Assembly (NCBI RefSeq): GCF_019929575.1
Contig: NZ_JAHZPU010000003.1
Coordinates: 44,362-108,361, forward strand
Length of the DNA stretch: 64,000 nucleotides
Direction: 5' to 3'
Source: Streptococcus infantis
GTDB taxonomy: Bacteria; Bacillota; Bacilli; Lactobacillales; Streptococcaceae
Each line of letters begins with the position of its first letter. Positions within the stretch are counted from its first letter, which is position 1. A program made the translations under genes and the position numbers. Positions 35,999 to 44,709 of this stretch are shown here, one piece after another. Under the pieces are notes generated by a model, which searched no databases, had not been told where the DNA came from, and saw nothing but the letters and a program-made list of their open reading frames with translations.

Positions 35999-36052
35999 TT
36001 TTGTTTTTAAATAGGAGTTGAAATGAATTTTTGCTTCTATTTAAAAACAAAA
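35999..36052 (+). promoter_or_regulatory. 16-bp inverted repeat before adk
   Basis: TTTTGTTTTTAAATAG (35999-36014) and CTATTTAAAAACAAAA (36037-36052) are perfect complements around a 22-base loop. The right arm ends immediately before the AAGGAG of adk (36052-36057). The left arm includes part of the ribosome binding site of a small leader ORF. The hairpin could control access to both. Confidence 0.6.
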
Positions 36053-36070
36053 AAGGAGTTTCAATCATGA
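36023..36070 (+). CDS. Candidate 15-residue leader peptide coupled to adk
   Basis: ATG at 36023 follows AGGAG (36013-36017) with a five-base gap and reads [15 protein letters not shown] before a TGA at 36068-36070. That TGA overlaps the adk start as ATGA. The ORF crosses the right arm of the inverted repeat, so translating ribosomes would melt the hairpin and deliver ribosomes to adk. Nothing else supports it beyond this arrangement, hence the low score. Confidence 0.35.
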   Translation: MNFCFYLKTKKEFQS

Positions 36071-36705
36071 ATCTTTTGATTATGGGCTTACCTGGTGCAG
36101 GTAAGGGTACACAAGCAGCAAAAATTGTTGAACAATTTCATGTTGCTCATATCTCAACTGGTGATATGTTCCGTGCGGCAATGGCTAATCAAACTGAAAT
36201 GGGTGTATTAGCTAAGTCTTATATCGACAAAGGCGAATTGGTTCCAGATGAAGTTACAAATGGAATCGTAAAAGAACGTCTTTCGCAAGATGACATTAAA
36301 GAAACTGGTTTCTTGTTGGACGGGTATCCTCGTACAATTGAGCAAGCTCATGCATTGGATAAAACTTTGGCTGAATTAGGAATTGAGCTTGAAGGTGTTA
36401 TTAACATTGAAGTAAATCCAGATTGTCTTTTAGAGCGTTTGAGTGGTCGTATCATTCACCGTGAAACTGGTGAAACTTTCCATAAAGTTTTCAACCCACC
36501 AGTTGACTACAAAGAAGAAGACTACTATCAACGTGAAGATGACAAACCTGAAACAGTAAAACGTCGTTTGGATGTTAATATTGCCCAAGGTGAACCAATT
36601 ATTGCCCACTATCGTGCTAAGGGTTTGGTGCATGATATCGAAGGTAATCAAGATATCAACGATGTATTTGCAGATATCGAAAAAGTATTGATAAAATTGA
36701 AATAA
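36067..36705 (+). CDS. adk: Adenylate kinase
   Basis: The protein has 212 residues with P-loop [13 protein letters not shown] (about 7-19), the NMP-binding helix and [10 protein letters not shown]. The LID region [19 protein letters not shown] lacks the four Cys zinc ligands, as is normal in streptococci. It interconverts ATP, ADP and AMP. The start MNLLIMG has AAAAAGGAG; the longer frame upstream would run through the hairpin. Position after secY is the standard Firmicute order. Confidence 0.98.
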   Translation: MNLLIMGLPGAGKGTQAAKIVEQFHVAHISTGDMFRAAMANQTEMGVLAKSYIDKGELVPDEVTNGIVKERLSQDDIKETGFLLDGYPRTIEQAHALDKTLAELGIELEGVINIEVNPDCLLERLSGRIIHRETGETFHKVFNPPVDYKEEDYYQREDDKPETVKRRLDVNIAQGEPIIAHYRAKGLVHDIEGNQDINDVFADIEKVLIKLK

Positions 36706-36720
36706 AAGCGTTTTTCATGC

Positions 36721-36749
36721 TTGCAAAATGTCTCTACAAATGTTATACT
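36721..36749 (+). promoter_or_regulatory. Promoter of infA-rpmJ-rpsM-rpsK-rpoA-rplQ
   Basis: TTGCAA (36721-36726), 17-base spacer and TATACT (36744-36749) with extended TG. It lies 70 bases before infA and would let the alpha operon be expressed independently of the spc operon. Confidence 0.82.
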
Positions 36750-36822
36750 GAATTAGTCTGACTTATAATTGTTGTCTCTGTGTCTAGAGGCATCAAATCG
36801 AAATTTATGGAGGTGCTTTTGC

Positions 36823-37041
36823 GTGGCAAAAGACGATGTGATTGAAGTTGAAGGCAAAGTAGTTGATACTATGCCGAATGCAATGTTTACGGTTGAACTT
36901 GAAAATGGACATCAGATTTTAGCAACAGTTTCTGGTAAAATTCGTAAAAACTATATTCGTATTTTAGCGGGAGATCGTGTTACTGTCGAAATGAGTCCAT
37001 ATGACTTGACGCGTGGACGTATCACTTACCGCTTTAAATAA
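36823..37041 (+). CDS. infA: Translation initiation factor IF-1
   Basis: This 72-residue OB-fold protein starts with GTG ([20 protein letters not shown]) after GGAGG, the standard length. It occupies the A site during initiation. An upstream ATG in frame would add 18 atypical residues. Confidence 0.97.
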   Translation: MAKDDVIEVEGKVVDTMPNAMFTVELENGHQILATVSGKIRKNYIRILAGDRVTVEMSPYDLTRGRITYRFK

Positions 37042-37065
37042 TCGAAAAACTTGGAGGGATAAGAA

Positions 37066-37182
37066 ATGAAAGTAAGACCATCGGTCAAACCAATTTGCGA
37101 ATACTGTAAAGTGATTCGTCGTAATGGTCGTGTTATGGTAATTTGCCCAGCAAATCCAAAACACAAACAACGTCAAGGATAA
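37066..37182 (+). CDS. rpmJ: 50S ribosomal protein L36
   Basis: This 38-residue protein reads [20 protein letters not shown] and continues to HKQRQG. Cys11, Cys14, Cys27 and His33 form the zinc ribbon. GGAGGG lies eight bases upstream. It sits between infA and rpsM, its usual place. Confidence 0.97.
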
Positions 37183-37199
37183 GATAGAAAGGAGAAAAC

Positions 37200-37565
37200 A
37201 TGGCTCGTATTGCTGGAGTTGACATTCCAAATGACAAACGCGTAGTAATTTCATTGACTTATGTGTACGGTATCGGACTTCCAACATCTAAGAAAATCTT
37301 GGCAGCTGCTGGAATTTCAGAAGATGTACGTGTTCGCGATCTTACACCAGATCAAGAAGATGCTATCCGTCGTGAAGTGGATGCAATCAAAGTTGAAGGT
37401 GACCTTCGTCGTGAAGTTAACTTGAACATCAAACGTTTGATGGAAATCGGTTCATACCGTGGTATCCGTCACCGTCGTGGACTTCCTGTCCGTGGACAAA
37501 ACACTAAAAACAACGCTCGCACTCGTAAAGGTAAAGCTGTTGCGATTGCTGGTAAGAAAAAATAA
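37200..37565 (+). CDS. rpsM: 30S ribosomal protein S13
   Basis: The protein has 121 residues ([20 protein letters not shown] start) with the basic tail [20 protein letters not shown]. It contacts P-site tRNA and the inter-subunit bridge. GAAAGGAG precedes it. Confidence 0.98.
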   Translation: MARIAGVDIPNDKRVVISLTYVYGIGLPTSKKILAAAGISEDVRVRDLTPDQEDAIRREVDAIKVEGDLRREVNLNIKRLMEIGSYRGIRHRRGLPVRGQNTKNNARTRKGKAVAIAGKKK

Positions 37566-37582
37566 TATAGGAGGTAAAAGTC

Positions 37583-37966
37583 TTGGCTAAACCAACACGT
37601 AAACGTCGTGTGAAAAAGAATATCGAATCTGGTATTGCTCATATTCACGCTACATTTAATAACACTATTGTTATGATTACTGATGTGCATGGTAATGCAA
37701 TTGCTTGGTCATCAGCTGGTGCTCTTGGTTTCAAAGGTTCTCGTAAATCTACACCATTTGCTGCTCAAATGGCTTCTGAAGCTGCTGCTAAATCTGCACA
37801 AGAACACGGTCTTAAGTCAGTTGAAGTTACTGTTAAAGGTCCAGGTTCTGGTCGTGAGTCAGCTATTCGTGCTCTTGCTGCCGCTGGTCTTGAAGTAACA
37901 GCAATTCGTGATGTGACTCCAGTGCCACACAATGGTGCTCGTCCTCCAAAACGTCGCCGTGTATAA
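37583..37966 (+). CDS. rpsK: 30S ribosomal protein S11
   Basis: The protein has 127 residues. The start codon is TTG at 37583 with AGGAGG seven bases upstream, giving [20 protein letters not shown]; no ATG fits. C-terminal [18 protein letters not shown] is the conserved platform contact. Confidence 0.97.
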
Positions 37967-38008
37967 TCATAACCTTACACTGCTTTTCGTTTAAGAGGGA
38001 GTAACTAA

Positions 38009-38944
38009 ATGATCGAGTTTGAAAAACCAAATATAACAAAAATTGATGAAAATAAAGATTATGGCAAGTTTGTAATCGAACCGCTTGAACGTGGTTACGG
38101 TACAACACTTGGTAACTCTCTTCGTCGTGTACTTCTAGCTTCTCTTCCAGGGGCTGCTGTAACATCTATCAATATCGAAGGTGTATTGCATGAATTTGAT
38201 ACAGTTCCGGGTGTTCGCGAAGACGTGATGCAAATCATTCTGAACATCAAAGGTATTGCAGTAAAATCTTACGTTAAAGACGAAAAGATCATTGAACTAG
38301 ATGTGCAAGGTCCTGCTGAAATTACAGCTGGAGATATCTTGACAGATAGCGACATTGAAATTGTAAATCCAGATCATTATCTCTTTACAATCGGTGAAGG
38401 TTCTTCTCTAAAAGCGACAATGACTGTTAACAGTGGTCGTGGATATGTACCTGCTGATGAAAACAAAAAAGATAATGCACCAGTTGGAACACTTGCTGTA
38501 GATTCTATTTATACACCAGTTACAAAAGTCAACTATCAAGTTGAACCTGCTCGTGTAGGTAGCAATGATGGTTTCGACAAATTAACCCTTGAAATCTTGA
38601 CTAATGGAACAATTATTCCAGAAGATGCTTTAGGGCTTTCAGCACGTATCTTGACAGAGCACCTTGATTTGTTTACAAATCTTACAGAGATTGCTAAGTC
38701 AGCAGAAGTGATGAAAGAAGCTGATACTGAATCGGACGACCGTATCTTGGAACGTACGATTGAGGAACTTGACTTGTCTGTGCGTTCATACAACTGTTTG
38801 AAACGTGCCGGTATCAACACTGTGCATGATTTGACAGCAAAATCTGAAGCAGAGATGATGAAAGTAAGAAATCTTGGACGCAAGAGTTTGGAAGAAGTGA
38901 AAGTCAAACTCATTGATTTGGGTCTTGGATTAAAAGATAAATAA
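38009..38944 (+). CDS. rpoA: RNA polymerase subunit alpha
   Basis: The protein has 311 residues. Residues 1-230 are the dimerisation domain ([20 protein letters not shown] near 22). Residues about 245-311 are the C-terminal domain ([20 protein letters not shown]), which contacts UP elements and activators such as CiaR or UlaR-type regulators. GAGGGAG ribosome binding site. Confidence 0.98.
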   Translation: MIEFEKPNITKIDENKDYGKFVIEPLERGYGTTLGNSLRRVLLASLPGAAVTSINIEGVLHEFDTVPGVREDVMQIILNIKGIAVKSYVKDEKIIELDVQGPAEITAGDILTDSDIEIVNPDHYLFTIGEGSSLKATMTVNSGRGYVPADENKKDNAPVGTLAVDSIYTPVTKVNYQVEPARVGSNDGFDKLTLEILTNGTIIPEDALGLSARILTEHLDLFTNLTEIAKSAEVMKEADTESDDRILERTIEELDLSVRSYNCLKRAGINTVHDLTAKSEAEMMKVRNLGRKSLEEVKVKLIDLGLGLKDK

Positions 38945-38955
38945 AGGAGGAATAA

Positions 38956-39342
38956 ATGGCTTACCGTAAACTAGGACGCACTAGCTCACAACGTAAAGCA
39001 ATGCTTCGCGATTTGACAACTGACCTTTTGATCAACGAATCAATCGTAACTACAGAAGCTCGTGCTAAAGAAATCCGTAAAACTGTTGAAAAAATGATTA
39101 CTCTAGGTAAACGTGGTGATTTGCATGCACGTCGTCAAGCAGCTGCTTTCGTACGTAATGAAATCGCATCTGAAAACTATGATGAAGCAACTGATAAGTA
39201 CACTTCTACTACAGCACTTCAAAAATTGTTCTCAGAAATCGCACCTCGTTATGCTGAACGTAACGGTGGATACACTCGTATCCTTAAAACTGAACCACGT
39301 CGTGGTGATGCAGCGCCAATGGCGATCATCGAATTAGTATAA
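38956..39342 (+). CDS. rplQ: 50S ribosomal protein L17
   Basis: The protein has 128 residues, [20 protein letters not shown] start, with the streptococcal insertion [20 protein letters not shown]. It is the last gene of the ribosomal cluster, followed by a complex 3' structure and a terminator. Confidence 0.98.
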   Translation: MAYRKLGRTSSQRKAMLRDLTTDLLINESIVTTEARAKEIRKTVEKMITLGKRGDLHARRQAAAFVRNEIASENYDEATDKYTSTTALQKLFSEIAPRYAERNGGYTRILKTEPRRGDAAPMAIIELV

Positions 39343-39357
39343 AATCATCAATTTTGT

Positions 39358-39445
39358 TGAGTGTTATGATGATGGAGTCTTGTGCTCTTAGTCTAGCTCT
39401 GGTCTACCGCTAGGACTTATGTCCTAGCGGGAACACTCATCATAA
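39358..39445 (+). promoter_or_regulatory. Mutually exclusive stems in the rplQ 3' region
   Basis: TGAGTGTT (39358-39365) can pair with AACACTCA (39432-39439). TTATGATGA (39364-39372) can pair with TCATCATAA (39437-39445). The two stems share bases in both arms, so only one can form. Between them sits a very stable hairpin, CCGCTAGGAC-TTAT-GTCCTAGCGG (39407-39430). This is the sort of layout seen in switches, or in a duplicated stabilising 3' end. Confidence 0.5.
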
Positions 39446-39459
39446 GATGATAAGGTAGA

Positions 39460-39515
39460 CGCTTGTTTACGAAATTGTTTTTTACTTAAGAACAATTTCG
39501 TAAGCAGGCGTTTTT
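39460..39515 (+). terminator. Terminator of the ribosomal protein cluster
   Basis: CGCTTGTTTACGAAATTGTT pairs with AACAATTTCGTAAGCAGGCG (39460-39479, 39491-39510; two G-T or mismatch positions) and is followed by TTTTT. Confidence 0.93.
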
Positions 39516-39810
39516 GAGTATTTTATTAAGAAATATGCTATACTATTGAAAAAGAAAATCAACAATGTTCATTTTTTCAAAAATATTCTATAAAGAAGTT
39601 ATGAGCCGATATATTATCAGTTTCAAGTTTTAAACTAGTGAGTTAACAAAAAAGATACTAGCCAGGCACAAGATCTTCTATGAGATTTTGTTAGGATTTC
39701 AACTTGAAGAATTGTTCGCTATTAAGTGTTTAGTAGTTACTCTGTCCCCTTTTTTCATTTTATTTTTGTCTGAAATGGATATCGTGCTGTGTTAGAAATG
39801 GAGTTTAATC
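39514..39810 (+). promoter_or_regulatory. Promoter and long leader before the ACT-domain gene
   Basis: The gene-free stretch 39343-39810 holds, after the terminator, an extended -10 promoter (TGC then TATACT at 39539-39544; weak TTGAGT at 39514-39519). A leader of about 260 bases follows before the next ATG. The leader is AT-rich. It contains one clear hairpin (ACAAGATCT/AGATTTTGT, 39667-39692) and a T-rich stretch near 39750, but no ORF longer than about ten codons and no riboswitch that I recognise. Confidence 0.5.
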
Positions 39811-40077
39811 ATGAAGGCTATTATTACAGTTGTAGGTAAAGATAAGTCTGGTATTGTTGCGGGTGTCGCATCAAAAATAGCAGAGTTAGGCTTAAATATC
39901 GATGATATTTCACAAACAGTTTTAGATGAATTTTTTACAATGATGGCAATTGTTAGCAGTGATGAAAAACAAGATTTCACTTATCTTAGAAGTGAATTTG
40001 AAACTTTTGGACAGTCTTTGAATGTTAAAATTAATATTCAAAGTGCAGCTATTTTTGATGCTATGTACAATATCTAG
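39811..40077 (+). CDS. ACT domain-containing protein, GcvR-like
   Basis: This 88-residue protein is a single ACT domain ([40 protein letters not shown]). ACT domains bind amino acids and often act as regulatory subunits; the E. coli GcvR relative senses glycine. It is encoded eight bases before the DUF711 gene, and the pair is conserved as a unit in many Firmicutes, so it may regulate that partner. Confidence 0.92.
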   Translation: MKAIITVVGKDKSGIVAGVASKIAELGLNIDDISQTVLDEFFTMMAIVSSDEKQDFTYLRSEFETFGQSLNVKINIQSAAIFDAMYNI

Positions 40078-40085
40078 GAGGGGTT

Positions 40086-41423
40086 ATGGATATTAGACAA
40101 GTTACCGAAACAATCGCAATGATTGAGGAGCAGAACTTCGACATTAGAACCATTACCATGGGAATTTCTCTTTTAGACTGTATTGATCCTGATATTCATC
40201 GTGCTGCAGATAAAATATATGAAAAGATTACTACAAAAGCGGCTAATCTAGTTGCAGTTGGTGATGAAATCGCTGCGGAATTGGGCATTCCCATCGTAAA
40301 TAAACGTGTGTCCGTAACTCCAATTTCCTTGATTGGTGCTGCTACAGATGCAACAGACTATGTCCCGTTAGCCAAAGCTTTGGACAGAGCTGCTAAGGAA
40401 ATTGGCGTTGATTTCATTGGTGGTTTTTCAGCCTTGGTACAAAAGGGTTATCAAAAAGGTGATGAAATCCTCATCAATTCCATTCCTCGTGCCTTAGCAG
40501 AAACGGATAAGGTTTGTTCATCTGTAAATATTGGTTCTACTAAGTCGGGTATCAATATGACTGCAGTAGCGGATATGGGGCGAATTATCAAGGAAACAGC
40601 TTTTCTTTCTGATATGGGTGCTGCTAAATTAGTTGTATTTGCCAACGCGGTAGAGGACAATCCTTTTATGGCAGGTGCCTTCCATGGAGTAGGTGAAGCA
40701 GATGTCATCATTAATGTAGGTGTTTCAGGGCCGGGTGTTGTCAAACGTGCCTTAGAAAAGGTTCGTGGTCAGAGTTTTGATGTTGTAGCAGAAACTGTTA
40801 AAAAGACAGCCTTCAAGATTACACGTATTGGTCAATTAGTCGGACAGATGGCTAGTGAGCGTCTTGGAGTTGATTTTGGAATTGTCGATCTGAGCTTGGC
40901 TCCAACCCCAGCAGTGGGGGATTCTGTAGCTCGTGTTCTTGAAGAAATGGGACTTGAGACTGTTGGAACACATGGAACGACTGCTGCCTTGGCTCTTTTG
41001 AACGACCAAGTTAAGAAGGGCGGAGTTATGGCCTGCAACCAAGTGGGTGGTTTATCAGGTGCCTTTATCCCAGTTTCTGAGGACGAGGGGATGATTGCTG
41101 CTGTGCAAAATGGCTCCCTTAATTTGGAAAAACTAGAAGCTATGACGGCTATCTGTTCAGTTGGTTTGGATATGATTGCCATTCCTGAGGATACACCTGC
41201 AGAAACGATTGCCGCTATGATTGCGGATGAAGCTGCTATCGGAGTCATCAATATGAAAACAACAGCTGTACGTATTATTCCAAAAGGAAAAGAAGGCGAT
41301 ATGATTGAGTTTGGTGGGCTTTTAGGAACAGCGCCGGTCATGAAAGTCAATGGTGCATCGTCTGTTGATTTCATTGCTCGTGGAGGACAAATCCCAGCTC
41401 CAATCCATAGTTTTAAAAATTAA
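40086..41423 (+). CDS. DUF711 (PFL family) protein
   Basis: This 445-residue protein of the UPF0210/DUF711 family is distantly related to glycyl-radical enzymes in fold. Signatures: [20 protein letters not shown] (about 20-39), [15 protein letters not shown], and [20 protein letters not shown]. No glycyl-radical loop is visible, so it is not an obvious lyase. The catalytic role has not been established. It is coupled to the ACT protein. AGGAGG ribosome binding site. Confidence 0.9.
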   Translation: MDIRQVTETIAMIEEQNFDIRTITMGISLLDCIDPDIHRAADKIYEKITTKAANLVAVGDEIAAELGIPIVNKRVSVTPISLIGAATDATDYVPLAKALDRAAKEIGVDFIGGFSALVQKGYQKGDEILINSIPRALAETDKVCSSVNIGSTKSGINMTAVADMGRIIKETAFLSDMGAAKLVVFANAVEDNPFMAGAFHGVGEADVIINVGVSGPGVVKRALEKVRGQSFDVVAETVKKTAFKITRIGQLVGQMASERLGVDFGIVDLSLAPTPAVGDSVARVLEEMGLETVGTHGTTAALALLNDQVKKGGVMACNQVGGLSGAFIPVSEDEGMIAAVQNGSLNLEKLEAMTAICSVGLDMIAIPEDTPAETIAAMIADEAAIGVINMKTTAVRIIPKGKEGDMIEFGGLLGTAPVMKVNGASSVDFIARGGQIPAPIHSFKN

Positions 41424-41439
41424 AAAGAAATTGAATCTG

Positions 41440-41472
41440 TTTAAGTTGAGTTTAAGGATAGACAGGTATACT
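41440..41472 (+). promoter_or_regulatory. CiaR box and promoter of the csRNA
   Basis: TTTAAG-TTGAG-TTTAAG (41440-41456) is an exact match to the known pneumococcal CiaR site TTTAAG-N5-TTTAAG. It stands ten bases before TATACT (41467-41472), the position of activating CiaR sites. The RNA should start near 41479. Confidence 0.88.
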
Positions 41473-41478
41473 ACAATC

Positions 41479-41575
41479 ATTAAATAAAGACCTCCTAACT
41501 TTATTTAATAGAAATCCTAACTTTTTCATAATAATCTCCTACAAAAGTCACTCCAAAGGGTGACTTTTGTTTTTT
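41479..41575 (+). ncRNA. Cia-dependent small RNA (csRNA)
   Basis: This intergenic RNA of about 97 bases lies directly behind a CiaR box. It opens with a perfect 11-bp stem (ATTAAATAAAG 41479-41489 with CTTTATTTAAT 41499-41509). The nine-base loop ACCTCCTAA displays CCTCC, complementary to ribosome binding sites. A single-stranded middle carries two more CCT/TCTCCT motifs (41515-41518, 41535-41540). A terminator (ACAAAAGTCAC / GTGACTTTTGT, 41541-41570, plus T run) closes it. Known csRNAs of S. pneumoniae have this layout and block translation of targets such as comC. Which ccn paralogue this is cannot be told by eye. Confidence 0.85.
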
Positions 41576-41694
41576 CTGATCAGAAATGAGCAGACCAGTC
41601 CGTCCAAATTTAAGAAATTTTTGAAAAAAGATGATGATTTTAGAGTGAAATTAGTCTTTTCATTAGGTAAACATGGGCTAAAACCTTGCTATTA
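41576..41694 (+). other. Spacer between csRNA and rnpA promoter
   Basis: About 120 AT-rich bases. I see no ORF with a ribosome binding site and no strong structure. Confidence 0.5.
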
Positions 41695-41722
41695 TTGGCT
41701 TTTTGAAAAATTATGGTATAAT
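41695..41722 (+). promoter_or_regulatory. Promoter of rnpA-yidC-khpB
   Basis: TTGGCT (41695-41700), 16-base spacer, TATAAT (41717-41722) preceded by TG. The leader to rnpA is only about 25 bases. Confidence 0.75.
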
Positions 41723-41752
41723 AGTACTAGTTTTAATAGATGGAGTTGAATT

Positions 41753-42124
41753 TTGAAAAAACGCTTTCGTGTAAAAAAAGAGAAAGATTTTAGTGCAATA
41801 TTTAAAGAAGGGAAGAGTTTTGCTAATCGTAAATTTGTTATTTATCGATTAGAAAATGATGAGCAGCATTTTCGAGTTGGTCTGTCTGTCAGCAAAAAAT
41901 TGGGAAATGCTGTTACGAGGAATCAGATCAAAAGAAGGATTCGACATATTCTGATTGAATATAAAAATCAGCTGGTTGAAAACGTAGATTTTGTTGTGAT
42001 TGCTCGAAAAGGTGTCGAAATCTTGGAATACGCGGAAATGGAAAAAAATCTTCTTCACGTATTAAAGTTATCAAAGATTTACCAGGAAGGAATTGGGAGT
42101 GAAAAAGAAATTACAGTTGACTAG
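41753..42124 (+). CDS. rnpA: Ribonuclease P protein component
   Basis: This 123-residue basic protein has a TTG start ([20 protein letters not shown]) and the signature [19 protein letters not shown] (about 50-68). It pairs with the RNase P RNA to mature tRNA 5' ends. It overlaps yidC by 26 bases, so the two are translated in concert. rpmH, the usual upstream neighbour in other phyla, is absent here, as in other streptococci. Confidence 0.97.
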   Translation: MKKRFRVKKEKDFSAIFKEGKSFANRKFVIYRLENDEQHFRVGLSVSKKLGNAVTRNQIKRRIRHILIEYKNQLVENVDFVVIARKGVEILEYAEMEKNLLHVLKLSKIYQEGIGSEKEITVD

Positions 42125-42920
42125 CTTAATGGTGCTTGCTTTATTTGTGATGAGCGCCTGCACAGCTAGTGGAACGACTAGTGAGATTACAGCTGAATCA
42201 ACAGATTTTTGGAGTAGATTTGTTTATTTTTTTGCTGAAATCATTCGCTTTTTATCATTTGATACAAGTATTGGTCTGGGGATTATTTTATTTACCCTTC
42301 TAATCAGAACCATTCTTTTACCAGTCTTTCAGATACAAATGGTGGCATCTAGAAAGATGCAAGAAGTACAACCACTGGTTAAGGAGTTGCGAGAACGTTA
42401 TCCGGGACGGGATATGGAGAGCCGTACCAAGTTGGACCAAGAAATGCGTCAGTTGTTCAAGCAACATGGTGTCAAACAGTCAGCTTCTCTTTGGCCAATC
42501 TTAATCCAAATGCCAGTCTTGTTGGCCTTGTTCCAAGCTTTGAGTAGGGTAGAATTTCTAAAAACGGGTCATTTCTTATGGATTAACCTTGGTGGTGTTG
42601 ATACGACTTTCGTTTTGCCTATTTTGGCAGCTATCTTTACTTTCCTTAGTACCTGGTTATCCAATAAGGCCATGGTTGAGAAAAATGGCGCCATGACAGG
42701 AATGATGTATGCAATGCCAGTCATGATTTTCTTCTTTGCCATGTATTCACCAAGTGGGGTTGCCTTATACTGGGCGGTATCCAATGCTTATCAGGTGCTC
42801 CAAACCTATCTGCTCAACAATCCATACAAGATTATTGCAGAGCGTGAGGCGGGAGTACAGGCTAAGAAGGATTTAGAAATCAAGAAGAGAAAAGCTCTCA
42901 AGAAAGCACAGAAAAAGTAA
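42099..42920 (+). CDS. yidC: Membrane protein insertase YidC (lipoprotein form)
   Basis: The protein has 273 residues. The GTG at 42099 has AGGAAGG at eight bases; a TTG two codons earlier is too close to it. The N-terminus [20 protein letters not shown] is a lipoprotein signal with an imperfect lipobox before Cys. Five membrane helices follow, with the conserved Arg in helix 1 region ([15 protein letters not shown]) and [20 protein letters not shown]. The tail is very basic. Streptococci usually have two YidC paralogues; this one, beside rnpA and khpB, corresponds to the SpoIIIJ/YidC1 position. Confidence 0.96.
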   Translation: MKKKLQLTSLMVLALFVMSACTASGTTSEITAESTDFWSRFVYFFAEIIRFLSFDTSIGLGIILFTLLIRTILLPVFQIQMVASRKMQEVQPLVKELRERYPGRDMESRTKLDQEMRQLFKQHGVKQSASLWPILIQMPVLLALFQALSRVEFLKTGHFLWINLGGVDTTFVLPILAAIFTFLSTWLSNKAMVEKNGAMTGMMYAMPVMIFFFAMYSPSGVALYWAVSNAYQVLQTYLLNNPYKIIAEREAGVQAKKDLEIKKRKALKKAQKK

Positions 42921-42934
42921 GGAGGAATCTTGTA

Positions 42935-43900
42935 ATGGTATTATTTACAGGTTCAACTGTTGAGGAAGCGATCCAAACGGGATTGAAGGAATTGGGGATT
43001 CCTAGAATGAAGGCGCATATCAAGGTTGTCTCAAGGGAGAAAAAAGGTTTCTTTGGTCTTTTTGGGAAGAAACCAGCGCAAGTTGATATCGAAGCAATTA
43101 GTGAGACAACTGTTGTGAAGGCAAATCAGCAAGCAGTCAAAGGAGTTCCAAAGGAAGTTAATGCTAAGAACGAACCCGTTAAGACTGTTAGTGAGGCAAC
43201 AGTAGACTTAGGTCATGTTGTTGAAGCAATCAAGAAAATCGAGGAAGAAGGACAAGGGATCTCTGAAGAGGTTAAGGCCGAAATTCTAAAAAATGAGAAA
43301 GAGGCTAGTACAATTTTAGAGGAGACTGGTCATATTGCCATTCTAAAAGATTTACTGCCAGAAGAATCTAAAGAGCAGGAAGAGCAGGAAGAAGTCGAGC
43401 AGAATGATGATTTAGAAAATCTAGGTTTGAAGATTGAACCGACCTATGATATTGACCAGGTGGTCGAAGAAGTGACCAACTATGTTCAAGGTATTATTGA
43501 TGATATGGATGTTGAGGGAGCAATCTCAAGCACTTCAAATCGTCGTTCTATCAATATGCAAATTGATACCAATGAACCGGGTCGTATTATCGGTTACCAT
43601 GGTAAGGTTTTGAAATCTCTCCAACTTTTAGCGCAAAATTATCTTTATAACCGCTATTCAAGAACCTTCTATATTACCATCAATGTTAATGATTATGTAG
43701 AACACCGTGCAGAAGTCTTGCAGAGCTATGCACAGAAGTTAGCTACACGTGTCCTAGAAGAGGGGCGTAGTCAGGTGACTGATCCAATGTCTAGCAGCGA
43801 ACGCAAAATCATCCATCGCATTATTTCACGTATGGAGGGTGTTACTAGTTACTCAGAAGGTGATGAGCCAAATCGTTACGTTGTGGTTGATACAGAATAA
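42935..43900 (+). CDS. khpB: RNA-binding protein KhpB (Jag/EloR)
   Basis: The protein has 321 residues. It has an N-terminal Jag domain (FTGSTVEEAIQTGLKELGI), an acidic Glu-rich linker (about 95-165), a KH domain (NEPGRIIGYHGKVLKSLQLL, about 210-230), and a C-terminal R3H domain with ISRMEGVTSYSEGDEPNRYV. In pneumococcus it works with KhpA to control cell elongation and division and is phosphorylated by StkP. It lies 14 bases after yidC in the conserved rnpA-yidC-khpB order. Confidence 0.95.
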   Translation: MVLFTGSTVEEAIQTGLKELGIPRMKAHIKVVSREKKGFFGLFGKKPAQVDIEAISETTVVKANQQAVKGVPKEVNAKNEPVKTVSEATVDLGHVVEAIKKIEEEGQGISEEVKAEILKNEKEASTILEETGHIAILKDLLPEESKEQEEQEEVEQNDDLENLGLKIEPTYDIDQVVEEVTNYVQGIIDDMDVEGAISSTSNRRSINMQIDTNEPGRIIGYHGKVLKSLQLLAQNYLYNRYSRTFYITINVNDYVEHRAEVLQSYAQKLATRVLEEGRSQVTDPMSSSERKIIHRIISRMEGVTSYSEGDEPNRYVVVDTE

Positions 43901-43907
43901 TCAAAGC

Positions 43908-43932
43908 AAAATCAGGGGCACCCTGATTTTTT
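43908..43932 (+). terminator. Terminator after khpB
   Basis: AAATCAGGG-GCA-CCCTGATTT (43909-43929) followed by TTTTGC. Confidence 0.9.
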
Positions 43933-43955
43933 GCTAGCTAAGGGAGGTTGATCTT

Positions 43956-44591
43956 ATGTTGAATACAATGAGAGAATATCTAGCTTTCTCTGGTTTACAG
44001 TATCAAAAACCCGAGAAGGCAGGTCAAGAAGTTGAAAAAATGCTTTATTTGAGGAGTAAGGGGCAGGAGGCCAGAAAGGTCTTTACACACTTAGCCAAGG
44101 ATTTTCAAGAAAGACATCCAGAATGGGATCTCCAAGGGACGAGTCAGTGGATGAATCAAGCCCAACGTTTGCGACCGCATTTCTGGGCCTATCTACAGCG
44201 TGAGGGGGAAGTGTCAGAACCTATGTTGGCCCTTCGTTTATATGGAAGCCCTTCTGATTTTGGAGTTTCACTAGAAGTGAGTTTTATTGAGCGTAAGAAG
44301 GATGAGCAAACATTAGACAAACAAGCCAAGGTTTTAGAAGTTCCAGTGGCAGAAGGGATTTACTATCTAGTCTACTCAAATGGAGAAAGTCACAAGATGG
44401 AGGCTACTGAGGAAAATCGTCAAATTTTAAGAGAAAAACTATCCCATCAGGAAGTCCGAAAGGTTTTAGTTAAGGTAGATGTTTCAGTGGCAGAAAATTC
44501 ATCTGAAGAAGAAATCGTAGAAGGTCTACTGAAGTCTTATTCTACAATTCTTCCCTATTATTTAGCTACAAGAGAATCAGATAATCCGTAA
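43956..44591 (+). CDS. Conserved hypothetical protein, 211 residues
   Basis: This is a soluble, charged protein with no signal or membrane helix. It begins MLNTMREYLAFSGLQYQKPE. RLRPHFWAYLQREGEVSEPM (about 66-85) and the following beta-rich stretch RLYGSPSDFGVSLEVSFIER recall the N-terminal domain of McrB-like DNA-binding proteins, but this is a weak impression. No nuclease or ATPase motif is present. It lies alone between the khpB terminator and the ula promoter. Ribosome binding site AGGGAGG. Confidence 0.75.
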   Translation: MLNTMREYLAFSGLQYQKPEKAGQEVEKMLYLRSKGQEARKVFTHLAKDFQERHPEWDLQGTSQWMNQAQRLRPHFWAYLQREGEVSEPMLALRLYGSPSDFGVSLEVSFIERKKDEQTLDKQAKVLEVPVAEGIYYLVYSNGESHKMEATEENRQILREKLSHQEVRKVLVKVDVSVAENSSEEEIVEGLLKSYSTILPYYLATRESDNP

Positions 44592-44603
44592 AATATCATA
44601 AAT

Positions 44604-44675
44604 CATACAGTCCAAGAGTGAACAGTTCGCTGTGTAATTCTTGGTCTTTTTGTTTCCGTTTTCACATTATATAAT
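44604..44675 (+). promoter_or_regulatory. ula promoter with upstream element, copy 1
   Basis: ACAGTCCAA (44607), TGAACA (44619), CTGTGT (44630) and TTCTTGGTCTTTTT (44638-44651) lie upstream of TATAAT (44670-44675), with no good -35. The same four blocks, with identical internal spacing and an identical 63-base distance to the -10, occur before ulaG. CCAAGA/TCTTGG can also pair, so it may double as the terminator of the preceding gene. Best reading: an activator site, presumably for UlaR. Confidence 0.75.
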
Positions 44676-44709
44676 AAACTTACAAAAACAATTCAAAAGG
44701 AGAACAATT

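Noticed and set aside
40832..41374. 180-codon open frame antisense to the DUF711 gene
   Set aside because: No ribosome binding site, and the composition (Ser/Pro/Ile-rich) is that of a codon-biased gene read backwards.
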